A stretch of 64,000 bases of DNA from Haloarcula sp. CBA1129 (GCF_008729015.1 NZ_RKSM01000001.1:2790001-2854000), one strand, 5' to 3'; numbered from the stretch's first letter, positions 17,629 through 26,833 are shown. Notes: generated by a model from the sequence alone, not told the origin. Numbers and translations: made by a program.

Positions 17629-17780
17629 GATTACGCAACGGTCACCGGCGGCACCAACGAAGCAGTCAGGTTTGTATCTGTGTGAAGTGAGTTCCCTGCC
17701 CGCTACGGGCATGCGACTTTTGTCAATCAGAATACGATAGGTATGCCACGGGGAGCGACCGCGTCGGTATGGTCCCATGT

Positions 17781-18130
17781 GGAGGTGCTTGCACGATGAG
17801 TGACGCCGCCGCCCAGTCCGAACGTCCCACCGAGAGCGCGCTGGCGCGACCCGGCCCCCAATAGTTCTGGGGCTGGCAACGCTGTGGGGCTTCCGCGCCG
17901 CGCTGGCGGGCGTCGGCATCACCGTCGTCAGGCTCGGTGCGGTCGGCACATGGCACTACATCGCCGCCTCTAACGCCGTCTCGACGCCGGCTGTGACCGT
18001 CTGCTTCCTGCACGGCGGCTGGCTGGGCGACTCACTGGCGACCACTGCCAAGGAGACGGCCACCACAGCCGAAGCCGACGCAGCAACGGACGCCGAGTCA
18101 CCGGCTGAAAACGACGGGGCGGCGGTGTAA
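17781..18130 (+). pseudogene. Frameshifted small membrane protein gene
   Basis: A strong Shine-Dalgarno GGAGGTG (17781-17787) precedes an ATG at 17796. That frame reads MSDAAAQSERPTESALARPG and stops at 17862-17864. Shifting frame in the C-run at 17855-17859 (one missing base) restores an open frame to the TAA at 18128-18130, with hydrophobic VLGLATLWGF and GVGITVVRLGAVGTWHYIAAS segments and a polar Ala/Glu/Thr tail. The repaired product would be about 110 aa. It is either a decayed gene, a phase-variable homopolymer, or a sequencing error. The parent family is not recognised. Confidence 0.55.
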
Positions 18131-18327
18131 CGTCCGCTCGTTCAACCGGTTTCGGTGGCCGACCCGTCCGCCAGCGAAAATCGTCTGCGTATCGTACCCT
18201 GTGTCCCGCGCCGGAACGCAGCCCCGATGTGGTCGACATGCTGTGGAAATACGCTTCCGGTTATGATCCTGCCTCAGCGTGGGTTTGTTGTCCGTCTCTC
18301 GGGAGGTATTAGTGTTTTTGCCGACGG

Positions 18328-18783
18328 TCAGAGGGAGCGCTGTACCGTTTCCGTGGCGCTCCGGACCACAGTTTCGTCGGGGACGTCGTCGGTTACAGTG
18401 GTTCCGGCCCCGATCACGGCGTTTTCACCGACCGTGACGCCCGGGAGAACCACCGCGCCAGCACCGACGAAAGCCCCGTTTTCGATGACTATCTCGTCGA
18501 ACGTGTCGTTCTGGAACTCCATGCCCGTATCGGTGAGGTCGTGGGTTACACCGACGATGGAGGCGTTGGGCCCGATCTGGACGGACTCGCCAAGCGTCGC
18601 GTTCTCGACGTAGGCGTTTGCGTTGATATCGGTCGGTCCGTGGATGGTCGCCTTTTTGATCGAGGCCCCCTCGTAAATCTGCACGCCGTCGTCTATATCG
18701 GCGTCGTGGATAGTCACGTATTCGCGAATCTCGACGGTTCCCAGCGTCGCGTTCTCGACTTGGGCGGTCTCGTGGACAGCCAT
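18328..18783 (-). CDS. Left-handed beta-helix (hexapeptide) acyltransferase-like protein
   Basis: 151-aa protein made almost wholly of imperfect hexapeptide repeats ([LIV]-G-x4 type: IGPNASIVG, VGAGAVVLPG, IGAGTTVTDD), the left-handed beta-helix fold of trimeric acyltransferases and gamma-carbonic anhydrases. The GAFVGAGAVVLPGVTVGENAVIGAG stretch resembles sugar O-acetyltransferases. His17-His70-type carbonic-anhydrase zinc ligands are not evident, so an acyltransferase or a structural role is more likely. The gene stands alone on the minus strand. Confidence 0.75.
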   Translation of the reverse strand: MAVHETAQVENATLGTVEIREYVTIHDADIDDGVQIYEGASIKKATIHGPTDINANAYVENATLGESVQIGPNASIVGVTHDLTDTGMEFQNDTFDEIVIENGAFVGAGAVVLPGVTVGENAVIGAGTTVTDDVPDETVVRSATETVQRSL

Positions 18784-19181
18784 ATGCAGACATCAGCGCC
18801 GACGGTAATCATCGTGGTGGCGGTCGGTCTTGGAGCGGGATAGAGTCGCCGTAGCGCGGCTCAAAAAAGTCACCAGCAATCAGCGGTCTGTGGGTGCCCT
18901 AGTTCGGGGCTGACTCTATATCCACCACGGGTCGCTTCGCTCCCCGTTCCGGTACGAGGTTCTTCGCTGGGCTCAGAACCTCGCTACTGCTCGCGGTTCC
19001 CTTCGGTCACCGCTGCGCGTCTGACGGGCCGCTCCCTGCGATCGCGCCCCGCCCTACCGCGGCTTTGCCGCTCGACTGAAAGGCGGTCTTCGCTCCGCTC
19101 AGAATCTCGCCTCTGCTCGCGGGTCGTTCCTCCCCGCTCGCTACCTGGCGATTTTCGGTCGCGAAGCTCCCTCAAATCGCC
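18784..19181. other. 398-bp decayed, dyad-rich intergenic region
   Basis: No gene visible. It contains a perfect 9-bp inverted repeat CGAGGTTCT-N11-AGAACCTCG (18955-18983) and two copies of a 36-nt motif (18961-18996 and 19087-19122, about 31/36 identical). The C/T-rich strand with many CGCT words looks like haloarchaeal intergenic repeat debris rather than coding sequence. Confidence 0.5.
18961..19122. repeat. Pair of degenerate 36-nt direct repeats
   Basis: TCTTCGCTNNGCTCAGAA followed by a CTCGC...TGCTCGCGG tail occurs at 18961-18996 and again at 19087-19122, offset 126 bp, with about five mismatches. The first copy overlaps a strong inverted repeat. Confidence 0.6.
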
Positions 19182-20459
19182 CTACGTCCCGTGCTGCCAA
19201 GAATCCATATACTCGGCCTGCACGTCAGTCAGCGAATCGAAGTCGACACCCTCCGCGTCGAGTTTGATTTCCGCGACTTCCTTGTCGAGTCGGTCCGGAA
19301 CAGCGTGGACGCCGGCCTCGTAGTCGTCGCCGTTCTCGACCAGTTCGCGGACACAGACGGCCTGCACGCCGAAGCTCTGGTCCATCACCTCGACGGGGTG
19401 ACCCAGTGCGATGGGCGTCGCGAGATTGACCAGACGGCCCTCGGCCAGCACGTTCAGGCGGCGGCCGTCGGCCATCTCGTAGGTCTGGACGCCGTCACGG
19501 GCCTCGTAGGTGTCGACAGCGAGGTCCGACAACGCGTCGAGGTCGACCTCTACGTCGAAGTGGCCGGCGTTGGCGAGCAAGACGCCGTCCTGCATGGCCT
19601 CGAAGTGCTCCTCGACGATGACATCACGGTTGCCGGTGGTCGTGATGAACACGTCGCCCTCGGCGGCAGCTTCGGCCATCGGTTTGACCTCGTAGCCTTC
19701 CATGTGCGCTTCGAGCGCGCGGCGGGGTTCGACTTCGGTGACGATCACGTCTGCGTTCTGGCCGCTAGCTTTCTTCGCGACACCTTTGCCGCAGTCACCG
19801 TAGCCGGAGACAACGACGGTCTTACCGGCCCACGAGAGGTTCGTCGTCATCGCAATGGAGGCCAGTGAGGACTCGCCGGTGCCGTGGACATTGTCGAACA
19901 GGCGCTTCATCGGCGTGTCATTGACCGCGAACACGGGGTAGTCGAGTTCGCCGTCCTCGTCCATGGCGCGTAGGCGGTGGACGCCGGTCGTCGTCTCCTC
20001 TGCCCCACCGATGATGGTGTCGATGAGTTCCGGGTAGTCCTCGTGGATGGCCGCGACGAGGTCCATCCCGTCGTCGACGGTGATCGTCGGCTTGTGGCCG
20101 ATGACAGCCTCGATGGCCTCGTAGTACTCCTCGTCGTCGACGCCGCGCTCGGCGTATGAGGTGACACCGTCGACGGCGTCGAGAGCGGCGCTCACGTCGT
20201 CATGTGTCGAGAGCGGATTACAGCCGGTGATGGCGACTTCCGCGCCGCCGACCGCGAGGATTTCCGTGAGGACGGCGGTCTTGGCTTCGACGTGCATCGC
20301 CATGCCGATCCGTTCGCCGGCAAAGGGCTGGTCGGCCTCGAACTGCTCGCGGAGCGCGCCGCAGATGGGCATGTGCTGGATGGCCCAGTCCATCTTTCGG
20401 CGGCCGGAATCGCGAGCCTCGTCGAGGTCGTCAAGTCGCTCAGAGATAGGCGTCGTCAT
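19182..20459 (-). CDS. ahcY: Adenosylhomocysteinase
   Basis: 425-aa NAD-dependent S-adenosylhomocysteine hydrolase, splitting SAH into adenosine and homocysteine and so relieving product inhibition of methyltransferases. Substrate-domain motifs include GCNPLSTHDD and DDGMDL; HGTGESS and the Rossmann motif VSGYGDCGKGVA (NAD binding) are intact. The C-terminal part has the NLATPIALGHPVEVMDQSF segment. It lacks the extra C-terminal Lys/Tyr tail of mesophilic bacterial and eukaryotic enzymes, as is usual for archaea. An MTA/SAH deaminase gene lies 1.2 kb upstream on the same strand, with one gene between. Confidence 0.95.
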   Translation of the reverse strand: MTTPISERLDDLDEARDSGRRKMDWAIQHMPICGALREQFEADQPFAGERIGMAMHVEAKTAVLTEILAVGGAEVAITGCNPLSTHDDVSAALDAVDGVTSYAERGVDDEEYYEAIEAVIGHKPTITVDDGMDLVAAIHEDYPELIDTIIGGAEETTTGVHRLRAMDEDGELDYPVFAVNDTPMKRLFDNVHGTGESSLASIAMTTNLSWAGKTVVVSGYGDCGKGVAKKASGQNADVIVTEVEPRRALEAHMEGYEVKPMAEAAAEGDVFITTTGNRDVIVEEHFEAMQDGVLLANAGHFDVEVDLDALSDLAVDTYEARDGVQTYEMADGRRLNVLAEGRLVNLATPIALGHPVEVMDQSFGVQAVCVRELVENGDDYEAGVHAVPDRLDKEVAEIKLDAEGVDFDSLTDVQAEYMDSWQHGT

Positions 20460-20503
20460 GTCGCGATAGAGGAAGAGAACGCCTAAAACGCTACCGAAGC
20501 GGT

Positions 20504-21568
20504 TCAGTTACCGCGGTCGTTCGGCGGGCCGGCGTCGTCCGGTGGGCCGCGGTTGCCGTCGTCGTCATCGTCGTCATCGTCGCTATCGTCGTCCTCGTCA
20601 CTGTCGTCGTCTTCGTTCTCCTCGGACTCGCTCTCGTCGTCTTCAGTCTCGTTGTCTTCGGTCTCGTTTTCCTCCTCTTGACCGTCATCCTCGTCGTCCT
20701 CGGTCGCATCGTCGTCTTCGGTTTCGTTCTCGGCCTCGTCGTCACCGCGGTCCTCGGGCGGTCCAGCGTCTTCCGGGGGACCGCGGCGGTCGTTCTCAGT
20801 TTCGTTCTCGTCGTCCTCGGTCGCATCGTCGTCTTCGGTTTCGTTCTCGGCCTCGTCGTCACCGCGGTCCTCGGGCGGTCCAGCGTTCTCAGGCGGCCCA
20901 GCATTCTCCGGCGGGCCGCGGCGGTCGTCCTCGGTCTCGTTCGCATCGTCACCGAAGATGTCGGCCGGCGGACCCCGGCGCTCGCTGGGCTGGGTTTCGT
21001 TCTCGCTCTCGTTCTCACCGGTGACGTGTGCGGGCGGGCCGGCGTGATCCGGCGCGTTGCCGGGGTTGTTCGCCGTCACGAAGCTGGCGACGGCCGGGCC
21101 GATGCCGCCGGTCCGGTTCTCGTCGCCCAGCAGGTCGCTGACGTAGGCCGACACTTCGAGTCCGAAGGTGTCGAACTCGGTCACGTTGGTGGCGTTCGCC
21201 GGCGCGGCAGTCAGGTCCGTTGCGGTCGTCGCGGTGTGATTATCGGCCGTCGCCGTCACGTTGACCGTGACGTTCTGCTCGGGTGCTGGCAGTCCGACCG
21301 TTCCGTCGCTGTCGGTCGTGTAGTTGCCGGTCCCAGCATAGGAAGCGTTGTCAGCCGTCGCCACGGCGACAGAAGCGTTCTCGACGCCCGTCTCGTTCTG
21401 TGTAACCGATACCGTCGCGCTGCCGTCGGCAGCCTGCGAGACACCGACGACGAGAGTATTCCCCGCGCTAGTGGTGCCGGCCGAGTCCGCAGCAGCCGCC
21501 AGACCCGGACCGACGGCCAGCAGGGCCAGTCCGACAGCGGCGTACAGTGCGAAGAGTTTGGTGCGCAT
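20504..21568 (-). CDS. Secreted acidic repeat protein, probable cell-surface glycoprotein
   Basis: 354-aa protein. A Sec-type signal (MRTKLFALYAAVGLALLAV, cleavage after GLAAAA) is followed by a beta-rich domain of about 150 residues with many N-x-S/T sequons (NET, NAS, NYT, NVT, NHT), suggesting N-glycosylation. From about residue 180 it becomes a low-complexity tail of RGPPE(D/N)AGPPE motifs alternating with runs of Asp/Glu. Two 39-residue units are tandem copies. No C-terminal anchor helix is visible. An in-frame ATG at 21604 is rejected in favour of the signal-peptide start. No family recognised. Confidence 0.75.
   Translation of the reverse strand: MRTKLFALYAAVGLALLAVGPGLAAAADSAGTTSAGNTLVVGVSQAADGSATVSVTQNETGVENASVAVATADNASYAGTGNYTTDSDGTVGLPAPEQNVTVNVTATADNHTATTATDLTAAPANATNVTEFDTFGLEVSAYVSDLLGDENRTGGIGPAVASFVTANNPGNAPDHAGPPAHVTGENESENETQPSERRGPPADIFGDDANETEDDRRGPPENAGPPENAGPPEDRGDDEAENETEDDDATEDDENETENDRRGPPEDAGPPEDRGDDEAENETEDDDATEDDEDDGQEEENETEDNETEDDESESEENEDDDSDEDDDSDDDDDDDDGNRGPPDDAGPPNDRGN
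20690..20886. repeat. 80-bp perfect direct repeat inside the acidic surface protein gene
   Basis: Positions 20690-20769 and 20807-20886 are identical over 80 bp, offset 117 bp (39 codons). The perfect nucleotide identity, including synonymous positions, points to recent duplication or ongoing conversion rather than protein-level convergence. Confidence 0.85.
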
Positions 21569-21706
21569 CGTACCCGATACGTTCGCCGAGAGGGCGATAA
21601 ACACCCCCTCCCGTTCAACTCGTTCAGGCCGTTTGCGGCATCGACAACACCGCCTGAAAAATAGTTATACCGTTCAAGACACCCTCTCAGCGTTTATTCC
21701 GCTCAC

Positions 21707-23005
21707 TCAGTCACCGGCTCGTTCGACCAGCGCGGCCGCGTGCTCGTTCGCTCGCTCGCGGACGGCCTGCTCGTCAAACACCTCGACCGTCCGGTCCCGC
21801 ATGAGCACCTCGCCGTCACAGACTGTGTGGCACACGTCGCTCCCGTGGACGGCGTAGGCCAGATGCGAGACGGGGTCGTGGGCCGGCGTCAGGTGCGGCG
21901 CGTCGAGGTCGATGACGGCTAGATCTGCGTTCGCGCCGGCTTCGATGCGGCCGCTGTCGAAGCCGAGCAGGTCCGCGCCGTTTGCAGTCGCCATCTCCAC
22001 GACTGTCCCGGCGTCGACCGCGCTGGCGTCGTCGGCCGCGAGTTTGCCGATCATCGCCGCGTCGCGCATCTCGTCGAACATATCGAGGTCGTTGTTCGAC
22101 GCCGCGCCGTCGGTCCCGATACCGACGGTGACGCCGGCATCCAGCAGGTCTTGAACGGGAGCCATCCCGCTGGCGAGTTTCATGTTCGAGGCGGGGCAGT
22201 GGGCGACGCCGGTGTCGGTCTCGGCCAGCAGATCGATTTCGCTGTCGTCGACGTGGACGCCGTGGGCCACGTAGGTATCACCGTCCAGCAGGCCGATGTC
22301 GTCAGCGTAGGCGAGCGGCCGCTGTCCGTGCTCGTCGACGATTGGCGTCACCTCGTCGCGCGTCTCGTTGGCGTGCAGGTGGATCGAGAGGTCATCGTCG
22401 AGGGCCTGTGGGACGTACTCACGCAGGTATTTTTCCTCGACAGTCGTCAGCGAGTGCGGTTGGAACGTCGTCCGAATCCGGCCGTCGGCCGCGCCATCGA
22501 GTTCACGGGCCACGTCGAGACTCTCCTGCAGGTCAGACCGCGCGGCCGCGTCGTCCTTGCCGACGGTGACTGCAGTAAAGCCCAAAACTGCCCGCATCCC
22601 GGCCTGATCGACTGCGTCCGCGATCTCCTCGACCTCGAAGTACATATCCGACAGCGCCGTCGTCCCCGACCGAATCATCTCGACCAACCCGAGTTCTGCC
22701 CCGGCGCGGATGTCCGCAGCGGTCAGTTCCGCCTCGACGGGCCAGATGTCCTCCTGTAGCCACGCATCGAGGGGTTTGTCGTCAGCGAGGCCCCGCAACA
22801 GCGTCATCGCGACGTGTGTGTGGGCGTTGACCAGCCCGGGAATGACCAGACCGTCGCTGGCGTCGAGTTCGTCGTCACCGTCCAGTGCACGCGGTTCGTC
22901 GACCGCCACGATGTCGCCGCTGTCCTGTGAAACCAGTACGTCCGCACGCTCGACGGTCAGGTCCGGACGGAGGACCTGCCCGCCGGTGACGAGAAGTTCG
23001 CTCAT
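21707..23005 (-). CDS. mtaD: MTA/SAH deaminase (amidohydrolase)
   Basis: 432-aa amidohydrolase of the 5-methylthioadenosine/S-adenosylhomocysteine deaminase family. Metal and catalytic motifs: HTHVAMTLLRGLADD (two zinc His plus substrate loop), HLHANETRDE (zinc His and Glu), VAHCPASNMKLASG (His) and GTDGAASNNDLDMF (Asp). It deaminates SAH to S-inosylhomocysteine, and related MTA/5'-deoxyadenosine. The start MSELLVTGGQVL at 23005 gives the beta-sandwich end expected of the family; upstream codons to 23212 are not used. With ahcY nearby it suggests two SAH disposal routes in this organism. Confidence 0.88.
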   Translation of the reverse strand: MSELLVTGGQVLRPDLTVERADVLVSQDSGDIVAVDEPRALDGDDELDASDGLVIPGLVNAHTHVAMTLLRGLADDKPLDAWLQEDIWPVEAELTAADIRAGAELGLVEMIRSGTTALSDMYFEVEEIADAVDQAGMRAVLGFTAVTVGKDDAAARSDLQESLDVARELDGAADGRIRTTFQPHSLTTVEEKYLREYVPQALDDDLSIHLHANETRDEVTPIVDEHGQRPLAYADDIGLLDGDTYVAHGVHVDDSEIDLLAETDTGVAHCPASNMKLASGMAPVQDLLDAGVTVGIGTDGAASNNDLDMFDEMRDAAMIGKLAADDASAVDAGTVVEMATANGADLLGFDSGRIEAGANADLAVIDLDAPHLTPAHDPVSHLAYAVHGSDVCHTVCDGEVLMRDRTVEVFDEQAVRERANEHAAALVERAGD

Positions 23006-23164
23006 GGCGGTGGCTTCGCAACCGCGGGCCTTAGTTCGACGGGTCCACAGCGCCGCCGTGTGGCGTGTTGCCACATATTCGCACAGGTAGAGCGGGCTGA
23101 CCGCCGAGGCGGTGCCTGTTCCGTAGGGGTCTTTCCCCTCCGGCGCGTTCGAGAGGGCAAGAGA
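23006..23164. promoter_or_regulatory. Divergent mtaD/MFS gap with small dyads
   Basis: 159 bp between divergent starts. Perfect short inverted repeats occur at 23059-23075 (TGTGGC-N5-GCCACA, followed by an AT-rich TATTC) and 23100-23113 (ACCGCC-GA-GGCGGT), plus a GGGG-N5-CCCC at about 23126-23138. They may be operators or simply GC-rich chance pairings. Confidence 0.35.
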
Positions 23165-24370
23165 ATGGCGGCGGTAGAGCAACTCCGACAACGGGTCAGC
23201 GCGATGCGGCACGGAAGCCCAGCCCGAATGCTGCTTGCCGTCGCTGCCGGCTGGTTCCTCGTCCTCGGGATGCGGTTTGTCGTGCCTGCGGTGTTGCCGA
23301 CGATACGGGAGGAGTTCGTCATCTCGAACGCACAGGCAGGGCTGGCGGTCACGGTGCTCTGGCTCACGTACGCAGCGGTGCAGTTTCCGGCCGGAATCCT
23401 GATTGACCGGGTCGGAGAACGGACGCTGTTGGTTGCCGCGGCGTTGCTGTCTGGCGTCGGGCTGCTGGGCTATTTTTTCGCGCCAGTGTTTTCGCTGTTC
23501 CTCATCGCAACGGGCGCGTTCGGGTTCGGGACCGGCCTGTACGGCCCGACCCGTGGGACCGCCCTCTCGCGAACGTTCGACGCCCGCGAGGGGACTGCCT
23601 TCGGTGTCGTGATGGCTGCCGGCTCCCTCGGAGCGGCTGCACTCCCTGCCGTCGCCGCGTTCGTCACGACCCGCTACGGCTGGCGGCTGGCGCTTGCCAG
23701 CGCAGCGCCGCTGTTCATGCTTGTCGCCGGCGCGCTCTGGCTCTCAGTCTCGGACCGCCCGGCCGTCGGGTCCGAGCGGAGCCTCCGACGAGACCTCCAA
23801 ACAGTGCTCGCCGGCTTTCGCAACCGCCGGCTCGTGCTGTCGGTCTCGGGCAAGACACTGATGCTGTTTGCCTTCCAAGCCGTGACAGCATTTCTCACCA
23901 CGTATCTGGTCACGGTTCGGGACCTCTCGCAGGGGACCGCCGGGGCGCTCCTCTCGGTGCTGTTCGTCGGTGGTGCGCTCTCACAGACAGTCACCGGCCG
24001 GCTCGCCGACCGGTACGGAACGCCCAGCGTCCTGACCGCTGTCGCGCTCGTCAGTACCGTGCCACTCGCACTCATTCCGTCTGTCCGCGGCGTAGTGCCG
24101 CTGGCCATCGTCTCCGGTGTTATCGGGGTTCGAATGAGTGTCGGCCCACTGGCCAACGCCTACATCGTCGATACACTGCCTGACACCGCCGAAGGAACCG
24201 GCTGGGGACTGCTCCGGACCGGCTTCTTCGGGATCAGTTCGCTGGGCTCGACCGCTGTCGGCCTGCTCGCCGACCAGAACCTGTTTGCAGTCGCGTTCTA
24301 CGGTCTCGCTGGCCTGACACTTCTGGCTGCGGGTACCTTCGTTGTCCTCCCACGCCGGGACCGCCTGTGA
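23165..24370 (+). CDS. MFS transporter
   Basis: 401-aa, 12-helix major facilitator. The loop between helices 2 and 3 contains [14 protein letters not shown], the MFS motif A (G-x3-D-R-x-G-x-R), repeated in the second half as [14 protein letters not shown]. Charge and length fit a small-solute or drug transporter; substrate is unknown. The start at 23165 precedes [18 protein letters not shown]; an upstream GTG at 23060 would add an unlikely Cys/Arg-rich leader. It is followed 67 bp later by hisG on the same strand. Confidence 0.85.
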   Translation: MAAVEQLRQRVSAMRHGSPARMLLAVAAGWFLVLGMRFVVPAVLPTIREEFVISNAQAGLAVTVLWLTYAAVQFPAGILIDRVGERTLLVAAALLSGVGLLGYFFAPVFSLFLIATGAFGFGTGLYGPTRGTALSRTFDAREGTAFGVVMAAGSLGAAALPAVAAFVTTRYGWRLALASAAPLFMLVAGALWLSVSDRPAVGSERSLRRDLQTVLAGFRNRRLVLSVSGKTLMLFAFQAVTAFLTTYLVTVRDLSQGTAGALLSVLFVGGALSQTVTGRLADRYGTPSVLTAVALVSTVPLALIPSVRGVVPLAIVSGVIGVRMSVGPLANAYIVDTLPDTAEGTGWGLLRTGFFGISSLGSTAVGLLADQNLFAVAFYGLAGLTLLAAGTFVVLPRRDRL

Positions 24371-24437
24371 CGGTCTCGCCTACAGACCCCGAGCAGTGAG
24401 GGGAAAGACAGTTGCCCCGCGGCCTGCCAGTACGCGT

Positions 24438-25286
24438 ATGCGAATTGCCGTCCCCAACAAGGGCCGCCTGCACGAACCAAGCGAGGAACTGCTCGAACGG
24501 GCCGGCCTCCACCTAGTCGATGGGGCCGACCGCCAACTGCACGCTGATACCGTCGACCCGGACGTGACCGTCCTGTACGCCCGCGCCGCCGACATCCCCG
24601 AGTACGTCGCAGACGGCGCTGCCGACGTGGGCATCACCGGCCTCGATCAGGTCCGGGAGTCCGATACCGACGACCTCGTCGAACTCCGCGACCTCGATTT
24701 CGGTCGCTGTCGCCTCGTCCTCGCCGCGCCGGAGGACAGCGACATCGAGACCGTCTACGACTTCGAGGGCGGCCGCATCGCCACGGAGTTCCCCACAATC
24801 ACCCGCCGGTACTTCGACCGGGTCGACGTTGCCGTCGACGTGACCGAGGTGTCCGGCGCGACGGAACTGACCCCCCACGTCGACATCGCCGACGGCATCG
24901 TCGACATCACCTCGACCGGGACCACGCTCCGGATGAACCGGCTGGCCGTCGTCGACGAGGTGCTCGAAAGCTCAGTCCGCCTGTTCGCTCGCGAAGACAC
25001 TGCCGACGACGAGAAGGTCCAGCAGGTCGACACCGCGCTGGGCTCCGTCCTCGCCGCCGAAGACAAGCGCTATCTGATGATGAACGCACCCGAGAGCGCC
25101 CTCGACGACGTGAAGGACGTGCTTCCGGGCATGGGCGGCCCCACCGTGATGGACATCGCTGGCTCAGACCAGCTCGCGGTCCACGCCGTCGTCGAGGAGC
25201 GGGCCGTCTTCGAGACCATCAGCTCGCTCAAGGATGTCGGTGCGAGCGATATTCTCGTGACGGAGATCGAGCGGCTGGTCGAGTAG
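24438..25286 (+). CDS. hisG: ATP phosphoribosyltransferase HisG, long form
   Basis: 282-aa enzyme catalysing the first step of histidine biosynthesis, ATP plus PRPP to phosphoribosyl-ATP. The start [19 protein letters not shown] is canonical. Domain I/II motifs include VGITGLDQV and the PRPP-binding region [13 protein letters not shown]. The last about 75 residues ([22 protein letters not shown]) form the ACT-like regulatory domain of long HisG, so it should be hexameric, feedback-inhibited by histidine, and independent of HisZ. hisH lies 31 kb away; other his genes are not in the window. Confidence 0.93.
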   Translation: MRIAVPNKGRLHEPSEELLERAGLHLVDGADRQLHADTVDPDVTVLYARAADIPEYVADGAADVGITGLDQVRESDTDDLVELRDLDFGRCRLVLAAPEDSDIETVYDFEGGRIATEFPTITRRYFDRVDVAVDVTEVSGATELTPHVDIADGIVDITSTGTTLRMNRLAVVDEVLESSVRLFAREDTADDEKVQQVDTALGSVLAAEDKRYLMMNAPESALDDVKDVLPGMGGPTVMDIAGSDQLAVHAVVEERAVFETISSLKDVGASDILVTEIERLVE

Positions 25287-25288
25287 TC

Positions 25289-25296
25289 CTTTTTAC
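25289..25296 (+). terminator. Oligo-T terminator after hisG
   Basis: A T5 tract (25290-25294) begins 4 bp after the hisG stop, the simple U-rich type of archaeal intrinsic terminator. No strong stem is needed or seen. Confidence 0.4.
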
Positions 25297-25324
25297 CATC
25301 CGTCTTCTCGCGCGCTCTCTGCAC

Positions 25325-25714
25325 TCAGAAGAACCTGAAGATGTTGTTCAGCGCGAACCCGAGTACCGCCGCAAACGCCAAGTGTAACGCGACGAGCGGG
25401 GCCGTCGAGCGGGTCGATAGTCGGTAGGAGACGCTAATGGCGATACCGTCGGCGACGAGAGTGAGAAACAGGACAACCGCAACGCCGAGATCCGCCGAGA
25501 CAATGCCGGACTCGACTCCCCAGCGCTGGAGGACCAAGGAGACGACTGCCGGCGCGAGAGCCGCTTTCGCGGCGAGCTGGCTCGGCACGTCGCCGATGAA
25601 AAACGTCGCGGCCAAGTGAAGCGTGACGGCGTAGAAGAGCCAAGTGACGAGGACAGTCACGAGGACGGCGAGGATACCGCCACCGGTCAGGCTGGAGAAC
25701 CCGGACTGGAGCAT
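25325..25714 (-). CDS. Small haloarchaeal membrane protein
   Basis: 129-aa protein with about four hydrophobic helices: GILAVLVTVLVTWLFYAV, then AKAALAPAVVSLVL, GVAVVLFLTLVADGIAI, and APLVALHLAFAAVLGFAL near the end. Recognised only as a conserved haloarchaeal hypothetical (possibly DUF7473-like). The start at 25714 is chosen because MLQSGFSSLTGGG directly precedes helix 1. It is divergent from the tRNA methyltransferase gene with 87 bp between. Confidence 0.7.
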   Translation of the reverse strand: MLQSGFSSLTGGGILAVLVTVLVTWLFYAVTLHLAATFFIGDVPSQLAAKAALAPAVVSLVLQRWGVESGIVSADLGVAVVLFLTLVADGIAISVSYRLSTRSTAPLVALHLAFAAVLGFALNNIFRFF

Positions 25715-25801
25715 ACCTGCGGTTCGGTGGCCGTTCGCTTGTGCGTTTTGTTCCCGGCCGCGACCGGCACGCTCATAGCCGCTCGCCCACACCGCTCGGG
25801 C

Positions 25802-26833
25802 GTGTACGTCCTCGAACTCGGCGGGCAAGACGACGCGTTCGCGCGGCGGGAAGCCGCAAGCGCCGCGAACGCCGTCGGCGTGCTCGCCCCCGGACTGGCG
25901 ACAGCACGGGGCATCAGCAACCGCGTTCGCCACCTCGCGTTCACCCATCGGGCCTGTGAGCTAGTCGGGACCACCGACCCCGACATCGAGAGCGCCGCCG
26001 CGTTGCTGTCGGCCGCGACCATCGACCGCGAGGGGAGCGTCGCCGTGCGTGCGGTCGACGTGCGAGCGAGCACCGGCATCGACACCCAACAGGCCGAGCG
26101 GACGCTGGGCGGCGTGCTCACCGACCGCGGCTTCGCCGTCGACCTCGACGACCCCGACCACGTCCTCTATGCCTATCTCTCGGACCCCGACGGCGACGAG
26201 GAGGGCGGGTCCGGCGAGGCCTGCTGTGCGCTGGGCTGGCTCGCCACCGAGAGCGTGCGGGACTTCGGCGGGCGACAGCCGACAGACCGTCCGTTCTTCC
26301 AGCCCGGCAGCATGGATCCACTCGAAGCCCGAGCGCTGGTCAACATCGCCGGGGCCGGTCCGGAAACCACGATACTGGACCCGATGTGTGGCACCGGCGG
26401 CCTCCTGCTGGAAGCCGGACTGGTCGGGGCCGACGTGGTCGGCGGCGACGCACAGGAAAAGATGGTCTCGGGGACGCGCGAGAACCTCACGTACGCGCTC
26501 GGCGGGGACGGCCACCCCGACAGAGATGCCTATCCCAAGCCGGGCGAGTGGGAGGTATTCCGGTCCGATGCATCCGCCCTCCCGATGGTTGACAGTGCCG
26601 TCGATGCCGTCGTCTTCGATGCCCCCTACGGCCGTCAGTCGCGTATCGAGGGCGAACTGGCCCCACTCGTGTCCGGCGCGCTCAGCGAAGCCAACCGTGT
26701 CGCAGGGCGGTGCGTGCTGGTCGCCGACCGCGACTGGCGCGAGGCAGGGACCGATGCAGGCTGGACCGTCACCGACTACTTCCGGCGTCGCGTCCATCGC
26801 TCGCTTGTCAGGCACATCCACGTCCTTGAGTGA
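25802..26833 (+). CDS. tRNA (guanine(10)-N2)-methyltransferase, Trm-G10 type
   Basis: 343-aa THUMP-containing class I methyltransferase forming N2-methyl and dimethyl-guanosine at position 10 of tRNA. The N-terminal about 160 residues form the NFLD/THUMP RNA-binding part; the Rossmann domain contains DPMCGTGGLLLEAGL (SAM binding) and the catalytic FDAPYGR motif (a D-A-P-Y variant of DPPY). I use the GTG at 25802 because VYVLELGGQDDAFAR matches the usual beginning of the family; ATG-like starts further upstream would run into the divergent gene. Acidic loop insertions suit a halophile. Confidence 0.88.
   Translation: MYVLELGGQDDAFARREAASAANAVGVLAPGLATARGISNRVRHLAFTHRACELVGTTDPDIESAAALLSAATIDREGSVAVRAVDVRASTGIDTQQAERTLGGVLTDRGFAVDLDDPDHVLYAYLSDPDGDEEGGSGEACCALGWLATESVRDFGGRQPTDRPFFQPGSMDPLEARALVNIAGAGPETTILDPMCGTGGLLLEAGLVGADVVGGDAQEKMVSGTRENLTYALGGDGHPDRDAYPKPGEWEVFRSDASALPMVDSAVDAVVFDAPYGRQSRIEGELAPLVSGALSEANRVAGRCVLVADRDWREAGTDAGWTVTDYFRRRVHRSLVRHIHVLE

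Noticed and set aside
20504..21568. Acidic surface protein gene as a mobile-element passenger
   Set aside because: No terminal inverted repeats, transposase or target duplication nearby; the internal repeats are in frame.
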